64,000 bases of DNA from positions 1 through 64,000 of the forward strand of contig NZ_JAOQKC010000003.1 in the NCBI RefSeq assembly GCF_025567165.1. The letters run 5' to 3'. The stretch is from Laedolimicola ammoniilytica. GTDB lineage: Bacteria; Bacillota; Clostridia; Lachnospirales; Lachnospiraceae. The notes below the pieces were generated by a model. That model was not told where the DNA came from and ran no database searches. It saw only the letters and a list, made by a program, of their open reading frames with translations. The translations under genes were made by a program, and so were the position numbers. This document shows, one piece after another, positions 8,413 through 15,880 of this stretch. Position 1 is the stretch's first letter. Each line of letters starts with the position of its first letter.

Positions 8413-9780
8413 ATGTTAGAAAAGTTGTTTAAACTGAAAGAGAATCATACGACCGTGAAGACGGAGATTCTGGCAGGTATCACCACATTTATGACCATGG
8501 CGTATATCCTGGCAGTCAATCCCAGCGTCCTTGGTGCAACGGGAATGGATCAGGGCGCGATTTTCACCGCGACGGTTCTCGCGTCTGTCATCGGTACCGT
8601 ATGCATGGCCCTGTTCGCAAATTATCCGTTTGCGCTGGCGCCTGGTATGGGACTGAATGCTTATTTTGCGTATACCGTAGTCATCGGAATGGGATATCCC
8701 TGGCAGGCGGCGCTGGCAGCCGTATTTGTGGAGGGCGTTATCTTCATTCTGCTGTCCCTGTTCAATGTCCGTGAAGCGATCTTCAATTCCATTCCGGCGA
8801 ACCTGAAAAAGGCCGTATCCGTAGGTATCGGTTTCTTTATCGCGTTCATTGGCCTGCAGAATGCCAAAATTGTGGTAGGCGGCGCGACGCTGGTAGAGTT
8901 CTTCTCCCTGGACGCAGTAGAGGGAGGCACCATGAACGATGTGGGAATCACCGTATTCCTGGCTATCGTGGGCGTGTTTATCACCTCTATCCTGGTCATT
9001 AAGAATGTAAAGGGCAACATCCTATGGGGTATTCTGGCCACCTGGATTCTCGGCATTATCTGCCAGTTTGCGGGCATCTACGTGCCGAACCCGGATCTGG
9101 GCTATTATAACCTGCTTCCGGATTTTTCTGCCGGAATCTCCATCCCGAGTCTGGCGCCGATTTTCTGTAAGCTGGACTTTACAGCGATTCCGCTGAGCCA
9201 GTTTGTCGTAATCGTATTCGCGTTCCTGTTTGTGGATATGTTCGATACCCTGGGAACTCTGATTGGTGTGGCTTCCAAGGCGGACATGCTGGATAAGGAC
9301 GGCAAGCTCCCGAATATCAAAGGCGCGCTGCTGGCAGACGCTGTAGGTACTACCGCAGGAGCTCTTCTGGGAACTTCTACCACCACGACTTTCGTGGAGA
9401 GCGCATCCGGCGTTACCGAGGGCGGAAGAACCGGTCTGACATCCATGACCACCGCAATTCTCTTCGCATTGGCGCTGCTGCTCTCTCCGATCTTCCTGGC
9501 CATCCCGTCCTTTGCGACGGCTCCGGCTCTGATTGTGGTAGGTTTCTATATGGTAAATCAGGTAGGCATGATCGATTTCACCGATTTCGCTGAAGGCATC
9601 CCGGCTTTCATCTGCATGGCGGCTATGCCCTTCTTCTACAGTATTTCCGAAGGTATTTCCATGGGCGTTATTTCCTATGTGGTACTGAATGTGGCGACTG
9701 GTAAGGCGAAAGAGAAGAAGATCAGTATCGTGATGTATATTCTGGCGGTGCTGTTCCTGGCGAAATATTTCTTTATCTAA
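8413..9780 (+). CDS. NCS2-family (AzgA/PbuG-like) purine base permease
   Basis: A 455-residue membrane protein with about 12-14 hydrophobic segments. The start (TVKTEILAGITTFMTMAYIL) and APGMGLNAYFAY are hallmarks of the AzgA-like branch, which takes up adenine, guanine or hypoxanthine by proton symport. GTSTTTTFVESASGV is the conserved substrate-site helix. The ribosome binding site is GGAGGG, 7 nt upstream. The stop is only 13 bp from rnhA, so both are probably on one transcript. Nearby purF and purB fit a purine-centred neighbourhood. The exact base transported cannot be read from sequence. Confidence 0.88.
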   Translation: MLEKLFKLKENHTTVKTEILAGITTFMTMAYILAVNPSVLGATGMDQGAIFTATVLASVIGTVCMALFANYPFALAPGMGLNAYFAYTVVIGMGYPWQAALAAVFVEGVIFILLSLFNVREAIFNSIPANLKKAVSVGIGFFIAFIGLQNAKIVVGGATLVEFFSLDAVEGGTMNDVGITVFLAIVGVFITSILVIKNVKGNILWGILATWILGIICQFAGIYVPNPDLGYYNLLPDFSAGISIPSLAPIFCKLDFTAIPLSQFVVIVFAFLFVDMFDTLGTLIGVASKADMLDKDGKLPNIKGALLADAVGTTAGALLGTSTTTTFVESASGVTEGGRTGLTSMTTAILFALALLLSPIFLAIPSFATAPALIVVGFYMVNQVGMIDFTDFAEGIPAFICMAAMPFFYSISEGISMGVISYVVLNVATGKAKEKKISIVMYILAVLFLAKYFFI

Positions 9781-9793
9781 AGGAAGACAAGCG

Positions 9794-10270
9794 ATGCTGG
9801 TAAAGATCTATACAGACGGTGCGGCCCGCGGTAACCCGGACGGTCCGGGAGGCTATGGCGTGGTGCTGCATTATACGGACAGCAAGGGGCAGCTCCATGA
9901 ACGGGAGTACAGCCAGGGCTATCAGAAGACCACCAATAACCGGATGGAGCTGATGGCTGTGATCGTCGGCCTGGAGGCCCTGAAGCGGCCCTGTCAGGTG
10001 GAACTCTATTCCGATTCCAGATATGTGACGGACGCCTTCAATAAACACTGGGTGGACAGCTGGCTTAAGAAAAACTGGAAGGGCAGCTCCGGCCCGGTCA
10101 AAAATGTGGATCTCTGGAAGCGCCTTTTAAAGGCGAAGGAGCCTCATCAGGTGGAGTTTATCTGGGTCAAGGGCCATGACGGCCATCCCCAGAACGAGCG
10201 CTGTGATCGCTTAGCCACCACGGCGGCGGACGGTGACGACCTGATAGAAGATACAGGACTGAACACCTGA
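9794..10270 (+). CDS. rnhA: Ribonuclease HI
   Basis: Degrades the RNA strand of RNA-DNA hybrids during replication and R-loop removal. The 158-residue length is normal for the single-domain bacterial enzyme. All catalytic residues are visible: Asp8 (YTDGAARGNP), Glu52 (NNRMELMA), Asp74 (YSDSRYV), His128 (KGHDGHPQNE) and Asp138 (CDRLA). AAGGAAG lies just before ATG 9794. It follows the purine permease after 13 bp and ends in a terminator. Confidence 0.96.
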   Translation: MLVKIYTDGAARGNPDGPGGYGVVLHYTDSKGQLHEREYSQGYQKTTNNRMELMAVIVGLEALKRPCQVELYSDSRYVTDAFNKHWVDSWLKKNWKGSSGPVKNVDLWKRLLKAKEPHQVEFIWVKGHDGHPQNERCDRLATTAADGDDLIEDTGLNT

Positions 10271-10310
10271 AAAATAAGAAAAATTAGAATAAAAACCGAA
10301 AATATTTCGG

Positions 10311-10354
10311 AAGCCGATGGTTTTCTGCAAAAAAGAAGACGCATCGGCTTTTCT
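10311..10354 (+). terminator. Terminator after rnhA
   Basis: AAGCCGATG and CATCGGCTT form the stem, followed by TTTCTT. Just upstream, at 10296-10310, lies a perfect 15-bp interrupted palindrome (CCGAAA, ATA, TTTCGG) of unknown role. Confidence 0.75.
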
Positions 10355-10413
10355 TATAAGAAAATGTCGAAAGAATCAATTAGAATAAGTAATAAGCGGC
10401 CTCCGATCCGCCC

Positions 10414-10442
10414 TTGCAATTCAAAAAATCATGGTTTATACT
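10414..10442 (+). promoter_or_regulatory. Promoter of purF-purB
   Basis: TTGCAA and TATACT are separated by 17 bp. The leader of about 95 nt has only a small hairpin (CGGCA/TGCCG near 10474-10488). I see no purine riboswitch. Confidence 0.7.
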
Positions 10443-10544
10443 TTTCTACGTACTTAATGAGAAAATCCTGAAGCGGCATCTTTTGCCGTTATCCGTACAG
10501 AAATGCATCTTTCATAGAAATTCATTACAGGACGGAGGTATCCC

Positions 10545-11996
10545 ATGAATAAAGAACAAATCCATGAACAATATGAAGAAGACGAGAAGCTCCGGGAGGA
10601 ATGCGGCGTGTTCGGAATCTATGATTTTGACGGCCATGACGTAGCTTCTACGATTTATTACGGCTTATTTGCCCTGCAGCACAGAGGACAGGAGAGCTGC
10701 GGTATCGCAGTCAGCGATACGAACGGCCCGAAGGGCGTGGTAAAGAGCCATAAAGGCATGGGCCTGGTAAATGAGGTCTTTACGCCGGAACAGTTAGACG
10801 CCCTGAAAGGCGATATCGGTGTGGGACACACCCGCTATTCCACCGCAGGCAGCAGCACCCGGGAAAATGCCCAGCCGCTGGTATTAAACTATGTAAAGGG
10901 AACCCTGGGATTAGCCCACAACGGCAATCTGGTGAACGCGCCGGAGCTTCGAAGAGAACTCGAGTATACCGGAGCGATTTTCCAGACTACAATAGATTCC
11001 GAGGTTATCGCCTACCATATTGCCAGAGAGCGAATCCATACCGCAAGCGTCGAGGAGGCAGTCTCCCGGGCCATGGACAAGATCAAGGGAGCCTATTCCC
11101 TGATCGTCATGTCCCCCAGAAAGCTCATCGGAGCCAGAGACCCCTATGGCTTCCGCCCCCTTTGTATCGGCAAGCGTGATAACGCCTACATCCTGGCCAG
11201 CGAGACCTGCGCCCTGGACACCATAGGCGCCACCTTCGTCCGGGATGTGGAGCCCGGCGAGATCGTGACGATTACGCCCAAGAGAGGGATTGAATCCGAT
11301 AAGAGCCACTGTCTTCCGAAGGATCAGGAGGCGCGCTGTATCTTCGAATACATTTATTTTGCCCGTCCGGACAGTCATTTCGACGGGGTCAGCGTCTACC
11401 AGGCGCGGATTCAGTCCGGCAGATTTCTGGCTATGGACAGCCCGGTGGAGGCCGACCTGGTGGTGGGCGTGCCCGAGTCAGGTAATGCGGCGGCCCTCGG
11501 CTATTCCCTGGAGTCCGGCATCCCCTATGGCACCGCTTTTGTGAAAAACGGCTACGTGGGCCGTACCTTCATCAAGCCCGGTCAAAGCAGCCGGGAGTCC
11601 AGTGTCCGGGTGAAGCTGAACGTGTTGAAAGAGGCTGTGAACGGCAAGCGCGTCATCATGATTGACGATTCCATCGTCCGCGGCACCACCAGCGACCGCA
11701 TCGTGAAGATGCTCCGGGACGCCGGAGCCAAAGAGGTACATATGCGGGTCAGCTCCCCGCCCTTCCTGCATCCCTGCTATTTCGGTACGGACGTACCGGC
11801 GGAGGAGCAGCTGATTGCCCACAACCGGACCATTGAGGAGATCCGCCAGGTTATCGGAGCCGATTCCCTGGCCTATCTGCGGACGGACCGCCTGGGTGAG
11901 ATGATCGGCGGTATGGGCCACTGTACGGCTTGTTTCACTGGCAAGTATCCGATTGCGCCGCCTACGGAGGATATCCGGGGCAGCTTTGAGAAGTAA
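10545..11996 (+). CDS. purF: Amidophosphoribosyltransferase
   Basis: First committed enzyme of purine synthesis: PRPP plus glutamine gives phosphoribosylamine. It is the Fe-S, Bacillus-type enzyme. A 19-residue propeptide precedes the N-terminal-nucleophile Cys20 (EECGVFGIYD), which must be exposed by cleavage. Cysteines of the 4Fe-4S cluster are visible near residue 265 (RCIFEYIYF), in HPCYFGTD, and as CTAC near the end. The PRPP-binding loop MIDDSIVRGTTS is near residue 371. Ribosome binding site GGAGG precedes ATG 10545. purB follows after 73 bp. Confidence 0.97.
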   Translation: MNKEQIHEQYEEDEKLREECGVFGIYDFDGHDVASTIYYGLFALQHRGQESCGIAVSDTNGPKGVVKSHKGMGLVNEVFTPEQLDALKGDIGVGHTRYSTAGSSTRENAQPLVLNYVKGTLGLAHNGNLVNAPELRRELEYTGAIFQTTIDSEVIAYHIARERIHTASVEEAVSRAMDKIKGAYSLIVMSPRKLIGARDPYGFRPLCIGKRDNAYILASETCALDTIGATFVRDVEPGEIVTITPKRGIESDKSHCLPKDQEARCIFEYIYFARPDSHFDGVSVYQARIQSGRFLAMDSPVEADLVVGVPESGNAAALGYSLESGIPYGTAFVKNGYVGRTFIKPGQSSRESSVRVKLNVLKEAVNGKRVIMIDDSIVRGTTSDRIVKMLRDAGAKEVHMRVSSPPFLHPCYFGTDVPAEEQLIAHNRTIEEIRQVIGADSLAYLRTDRLGEMIGGMGHCTACFTGKYPIAPPTEDIRGSFEK

Positions 11997-12069
11997 GCCC
12001 GGAAAAATAGGATTGAGATATCCGGATAAATATAGTAAAATAAATGGAAAAACAAAGAGGAGAGAGAAC

Positions 12070-13503
12070 ATGAGTACAGACAGATACGTAAGCCCATTAT
12101 CTGAGCGCTACGCAAGTAAAGAGATGCAGTACATCTTTTCCCCGGACAAGAAGTTCCGCACCTGGAGAAAGCTCTGGATTGCCCTGGCTGAGACCGAGAT
12201 GGAGCTGGGACTTCCCATTACCCAGGAGCAGATCGACGAGCTGAAGGCCCATCAGGACGATATCAATTATGATGTGGCCAAGGCCCGTGAAAAAGAGGTG
12301 CGCCACGATGTTATGTCCCACGTATACGCATACGGCTGCCAGTGTCCGAAGGCAAAGGGCATCATCCATCTGGGAGCTACTTCCTGCTACGTAGGCGACA
12401 ATACGGACATCATCATTATGACTGAGGCCCTGAATCTGGTACATAAGAAGCTGATCAATGTATTGAATGAGCTGGCAGCTTTTGCAGATAAGTATAAGGA
12501 CCTGCCGACCCTGGCGTTTACCCATTTCCAGCCGGCCCAGCCCACCACCGTGGGAAAGAGAGCGACCCTGTGGATGCAGGAGTTCTGCCTGGATCTGGAG
12601 GATCTGGAGTATGTCATTTCTACGATGAAGCTCTTAGGATCCAAGGGAACCACCGGCACCCAGGCCAGCTTCAAGGAGCTGTTTGAGGGCGACGAAGAGA
12701 AAATCAATAAAATCGATCCGATGATTGCAGAAAAGATGGGCTTCAGGGAGTGCTATCCGGTATCCGGCCAGACCTATTCCCGGAAGGTGGACACCCGTGT
12801 CCTGAACGTGCTGGCAGGCATCGCGGCCAGCGCTCACAAGATGTCCAACGACATCCGTCTTCTGCAGCATCTGAAAGAGGTGGAAGAGCCCTTCGAGAAA
12901 TCCCAGATTGGTTCCTCGGCCATGGCATATAAGCGTAACCCCATGCGCAGCGAGCGTATTGCGTCCCTGTCCCGTTATGTCATCGTAGACGCCCTGAACC
13001 CGGCCATCACCAGCGCTACCCAGTGGTTTGAGCGTACTCTGGACGACTCTGCCAATAAGCGACTGTCTATCCCCGAGGGCTTCCTGGCTATCGACGGTAT
13101 CCTGGATCTGTGCCTGAACGTGGTAGACGGTCTGGTGGTATATCCGAAAGTCATCTACAAGCACATGATGGCGGAGCTTCCCTTCATGGCCACCGAGAAC
13201 ATCATGATGGACGCGGTCAAGGCAGGCGGCGACCGTCAGGAGCTGCATGAGCGCATCCGTGAGCTTTCTATGGAAGCAGGTAAGAACGTCAAGGTCAATG
13301 GCGAAGAGAACAACCTTCTGGAGCTGATTGCCGCAGATCCGGCCTTCGGCCTTTCCCTGGAGGATCTTAAGAAGACTATGGAGCCCTCCCGCTATGTGGG
13401 ACGCGCCCCGGAGCAGGTAGACGCGTTCCTGGGACAGGTGGTAAAGCCGATTCTGGAGAAATACAGCGATATTCTTGGAGAAAAAGCAGAAATTAACGTA
13501 TAA
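12070..13503 (+). CDS. purB: Adenylosuccinate lyase
   Basis: Cleaves SAICAR to AICAR and adenylosuccinate to AMP, releasing fumarate. The 477-residue protein has the fumarase/aspartase superfamily signature SSAMAYKRNPMRSE and the GATSCYVGDNTD segment. I chose ATG 12070 because AAAGAGGAGAG sits just before it; the frame is open further upstream inside purF but without a matching start signal. It pairs with purF under one promoter. The next promoter, of the rimP-nusA operon, begins 6 bp after its stop. Confidence 0.96.
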   Translation: MSTDRYVSPLSERYASKEMQYIFSPDKKFRTWRKLWIALAETEMELGLPITQEQIDELKAHQDDINYDVAKAREKEVRHDVMSHVYAYGCQCPKAKGIIHLGATSCYVGDNTDIIIMTEALNLVHKKLINVLNELAAFADKYKDLPTLAFTHFQPAQPTTVGKRATLWMQEFCLDLEDLEYVISTMKLLGSKGTTGTQASFKELFEGDEEKINKIDPMIAEKMGFRECYPVSGQTYSRKVDTRVLNVLAGIAASAHKMSNDIRLLQHLKEVEEPFEKSQIGSSAMAYKRNPMRSERIASLSRYVIVDALNPAITSATQWFERTLDDSANKRLSIPEGFLAIDGILDLCLNVVDGLVVYPKVIYKHMMAELPFMATENIMMDAVKAGGDRQELHERIRELSMEAGKNVKVNGEENNLLELIAADPAFGLSLEDLKKTMEPSRYVGRAPEQVDAFLGQVVKPILEKYSDILGEKAEINV

Positions 13504-13508
13504 ACCCC

Positions 13509-13537
13509 TTGCAATTACGGGGGAAATGTGCTACATT
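13509..13537 (+). promoter_or_regulatory. Promoter of the rimP-nusA-infB operon
   Basis: TTGCAA and TACATT are separated by 17 bp and lie directly after the purB stop. Transcription would start near 13544, about 20 nt before the leader terminator. Confidence 0.6.
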
Positions 13538-13563
13538 GTAAGAGAATGAATAGCGCGGCCGAC

Positions 13564-13595
13564 AAAGAGTGAACGAAAGTTCACTCTTTGTTTTT
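13564..13595 (+). terminator. Intrinsic terminator/attenuator in the rimP-nusA leader
   Basis: A perfect 11-bp stem (AAAGAGTGAAC/GTTCACTCTTT) with a GAAA tetraloop is followed by GTTTTTG, a T-run interrupted by G. It lies between the operon promoter and rimP, so it must be read through for rimP-nusA expression. It could also stop purB transcripts. Flanking GCGGCCG/CGACCGC can extend the structure. Confidence 0.7.
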
Positions 13596-13632
13596 GAAAT
13601 AAAAAACACGACCGCCCAGGGAAAGGAAGACT

Positions 13633-14100
13633 ATGACAAAGAGAGAAGAGTACGAACAGAAGACAGAGAAGCTTCTCATACCCATCATGGAAGCCAACGG
13701 CTTCGAGCTGGTGGATGTGGAGTATGTAAAAGAAGCCGGCAACTGGTATCTGCGGGCTTACATCGACAAGCCGGGCGGAATCACCGTGGATGACTGCGAG
13801 GTGGTGAACCGGGAGCTGGGTGATCTGCTGGACCGGGACGATTTTATCGACGAGTCCTATATTCTGGAGGTCAGTTCCCCGGGCCTGGGCCGTCCCTTAA
13901 AAAAGGAGCGCGATTTCATCCGGAGTAAGGGCGAGGAGGTTGAGATCCGCACCTACCGCATGGTAGACAGACAGAAGGAATTCCGGGGCGTATTAAAAGC
14001 CTGGGATAAGGACACGGTAACTATTGAATATGAGGACGGACAGGAGCAGGTATTCGAGAGAGACAACATTGCGCTGATTCGTCTGGCGTTTGATTTTTAA
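13633..14100 (+). CDS. rimP: Ribosome maturation factor RimP
   Basis: A 155-residue protein needed for 30S subunit maturation. It shows the RimP pattern GFELVDVEYVKEAGNWYLR near residue 23, YILEVSSPGLGRPL in the middle and a C-terminal Sm-like barrel. AAAGGAAG precedes ATG 13633. nusA follows after 34 bp, the standard bacterial order. It is the first gene downstream of the leader terminator. Confidence 0.96.
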   Translation: MTKREEYEQKTEKLLIPIMEANGFELVDVEYVKEAGNWYLRAYIDKPGGITVDDCEVVNRELGDLLDRDDFIDESYILEVSSPGLGRPLKKERDFIRSKGEEVEIRTYRMVDRQKEFRGVLKAWDKDTVTIEYEDGQEQVFERDNIALIRLAFDF

Positions 14101-14134
14101 ATAGATTTGGGAATAACCAGGAGGAAAGAAAAGA

Positions 14135-15304
14135 ATGAACACAGAACTGCTGGAAGCTCTGGAGCTTTTGGAGAAGGAAAAGGATATCAGCAAGGAAACC
14201 ATGCTGGAGGCCATTGAGAACTCACTGCTGAAGGCCTGCGAGGCACACTTCGGCAAGGCCGACAACATCAAGGTTAATATCGACCCGGTGACCTGCCAGT
14301 TTTCCGTGCTTGCGGAGAAAAAGGTCGTAGAGCAGGTAGAGGATGATGTGACCGAGATCAGCCTGTCCAACGCGAAGATGATCGACCCCAAGTACGAGTT
14401 GGGCGATATCGTAAATGTGGAAGTGAAGTCCAAAGAGTTCGGCCGTATCGCCACACAGAACGCCAAGAACATCATTCTGCAGAAGATTCGCGAGGAAGAG
14501 CGCAAATCCCTGTTTAACCAGTATTACGGCATGGAGAAAGAGGTTGTGACCGGTGTTGTGCAGAGATATCTGGGCCGCAATGTCAGCGTGAATCTGGGTA
14601 AGGTGGACGCTATCCTCAATGAGAACGAGATGGTAAAAGGCGAGGTCTTCAAGCCCACCGAGCGTATCAAGGTCTATATCCTGGAAGTGAAGGACACCAA
14701 CAAAGGACCGCGTATCCTGCTGTCCAGAACCCATCCGGAGCTGGTAAAGCGCCTGTTTGAGTCTGAGGTAACCGAGGTCCGCGACGGCACTGTGGAGATT
14801 AAGTGCATCGCCCGCGAGGCAGGATCCAGAACCAAGATTGCCGTATGGTCTAACGATCCGGATGTGGATCCGGTAGGAGCCTGCGTCGGCATGAACGGCG
14901 CCCGCGTCAACGCCATTGTGAGTGAGCTGCGCGGTGAGAAAATCGACATCATCAACTGGAACGAGAACCCGGCTCTGCTGATAGAGAACGCGCTGAGCCC
15001 GGCGAAGGTTATCGCGGTTCTTGCGGATCCGGAGGATAAGACAGCCAAGGTGGTCGTTCCGGATTATCAGCTGTCTCTGGCCATCGGTAAGGAAGGCCAG
15101 AACGCGAGACTGGCTGCCCGTCTTACCGGCTTCAAGATCGATATCAAGAGCGAGACCCAGGCAAGAGAGATCGAGGGCTGGCTGGATGTAGACGAGGAGT
15201 ACGAGGAGTACGAGGACTTCGAGGACTACAAGGAGGCGCAGGCTCTGGAGGAGGCTGAGGCCGGAGAGACAGCAGAGGCAGAGGAAGAGAGTCAGAATGA
15301 ATAA
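14135..15304 (+). CDS. nusA: Transcription termination/antitermination factor NusA
   Basis: A 389-residue NusA with an N-terminal RNA-polymerase-binding domain, an S1 domain (KEVVTGVVQRYLGRNVSVNLG) and two KH domains (VGACVGMNGARVNAIV and LAIGKEGQNARLAARL). A strongly acidic tail rich in Glu and Tyr replaces the extra repeats of E. coli NusA, as is usual in Firmicutes. It modulates pausing and intrinsic termination and probably acts on the leader terminator of its own operon. It overlaps rnpM by 8 bp, indicating translational coupling. Confidence 0.97.
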   Translation: MNTELLEALELLEKEKDISKETMLEAIENSLLKACEAHFGKADNIKVNIDPVTCQFSVLAEKKVVEQVEDDVTEISLSNAKMIDPKYELGDIVNVEVKSKEFGRIATQNAKNIILQKIREEERKSLFNQYYGMEKEVVTGVVQRYLGRNVSVNLGKVDAILNENEMVKGEVFKPTERIKVYILEVKDTNKGPRILLSRTHPELVKRLFESEVTEVRDGTVEIKCIAREAGSRTKIAVWSNDPDVDPVGACVGMNGARVNAIVSELRGEKIDIINWNENPALLIENALSPAKVIAVLADPEDKTAKVVVPDYQLSLAIGKEGQNARLAARLTGFKIDIKSETQAREIEGWLDVDEEYEEYEDFEDYKEAQALEEAEAGETAEAEEESQNE

Positions 15305-15569
15305 AAAAGTACCGATGCGCCAGTGTGTGGGCTGTCAGGAGATGAAGAGCAAGAAAGAGATGCTTCGCATCCTTAAGACCGCAGAGGATGAGATTGTGCT
15401 GGATGCCACAGGCCGGAAGAACGGCCGGGGCGCGTATCTGTGTTTTTCCAAAGAGTGTCTTTTGAAGGCGCGGAAGAACAAGGGACTTGAGCGCTCCCTG
15501 AAGATGGCCATTCCTCCTGCAGTGTACGACAGTCTGGAAAAGGAGTTGGATGAACTTGGCACAGAATAG
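15297..15569 (+). CDS. rnpM: YlxR/RnpM, RNase P-associated RNA-binding protein
   Basis: A 90-residue basic protein of the YlxR family. It begins with the family hallmark PMRQCVGCQEMKSKKEMLRI and contains GRKNGRGAYLC. Family members bind RNA, and YlxR has been reported as a modulator of RNase P (RnpM). It starts inside the end of nusA and overlaps ylxQ by 20 bp, so translation of the three genes is coupled. The assignment rests on the motif and the conserved position. Confidence 0.9.
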   Translation: MNKKVPMRQCVGCQEMKSKKEMLRILKTAEDEIVLDATGRKNGRGAYLCFSKECLLKARKNKGLERSLKMAIPPAVYDSLEKELDELGTE

Positions 15570-15861
15570 AGTATTATCCATGATAGGTCTGGCCCAGAAG
15601 GCCGGCAAGACCGCCAGCGGCGAATTCGCCACCGAGCATGCGGTTAAGTCCGGAAAGGCCGCACTTGTCATTGTGTCGGAGGAGTCGTCCGACAATACAA
15701 AAAAGAAGTTCCAAAATATGTGTGACTACTACGAAGTACCCGTGTATTTCTATGGTGGAAAAGAGGAGCTGGGCCACGCAATGGGCAAGGAATTCCGTGC
15801 GTCCCTGGCGATTCTGGATGAGGGACTTGCGAAGAGCATAGAGAAAAATTTGAAACTTTAA
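15550..15861 (+). CDS. ylxQ: YlxQ, L7Ae-family RNA-binding protein
   Basis: A 103-residue L7Ae/L30e-fold protein. The start (VLSMIGLAQKAGKTASGEFATEHAVKSGKA, in pieces) is typical, followed by VIVSEESSDNTKKKF and the VPVYFYGGKEELGHAMGK segment. Such proteins bind kink-turn RNA, and YlxQ is a constant neighbour of nusA and infB in Firmicutes. The ATG lies within the end of rnpM. Its precise RNA target is unknown. Confidence 0.9.
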   Translation: MNLAQNRVLSMIGLAQKAGKTASGEFATEHAVKSGKAALVIVSEESSDNTKKKFQNMCDYYEVPVYFYGGKEELGHAMGKEFRASLAILDEGLAKSIEKNLKL

Positions 15862-15880
15862 CTTTAACGGAGGTAGAAAT

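Noticed and set aside
10296..10310. PurR box pair for purF
   Set aside because: CCGAAA-ATA-TTTCGG is palindromic but lies beside the rnhA terminator, over 100 bp from the purF promoter, and does not match the PurBox spacing.
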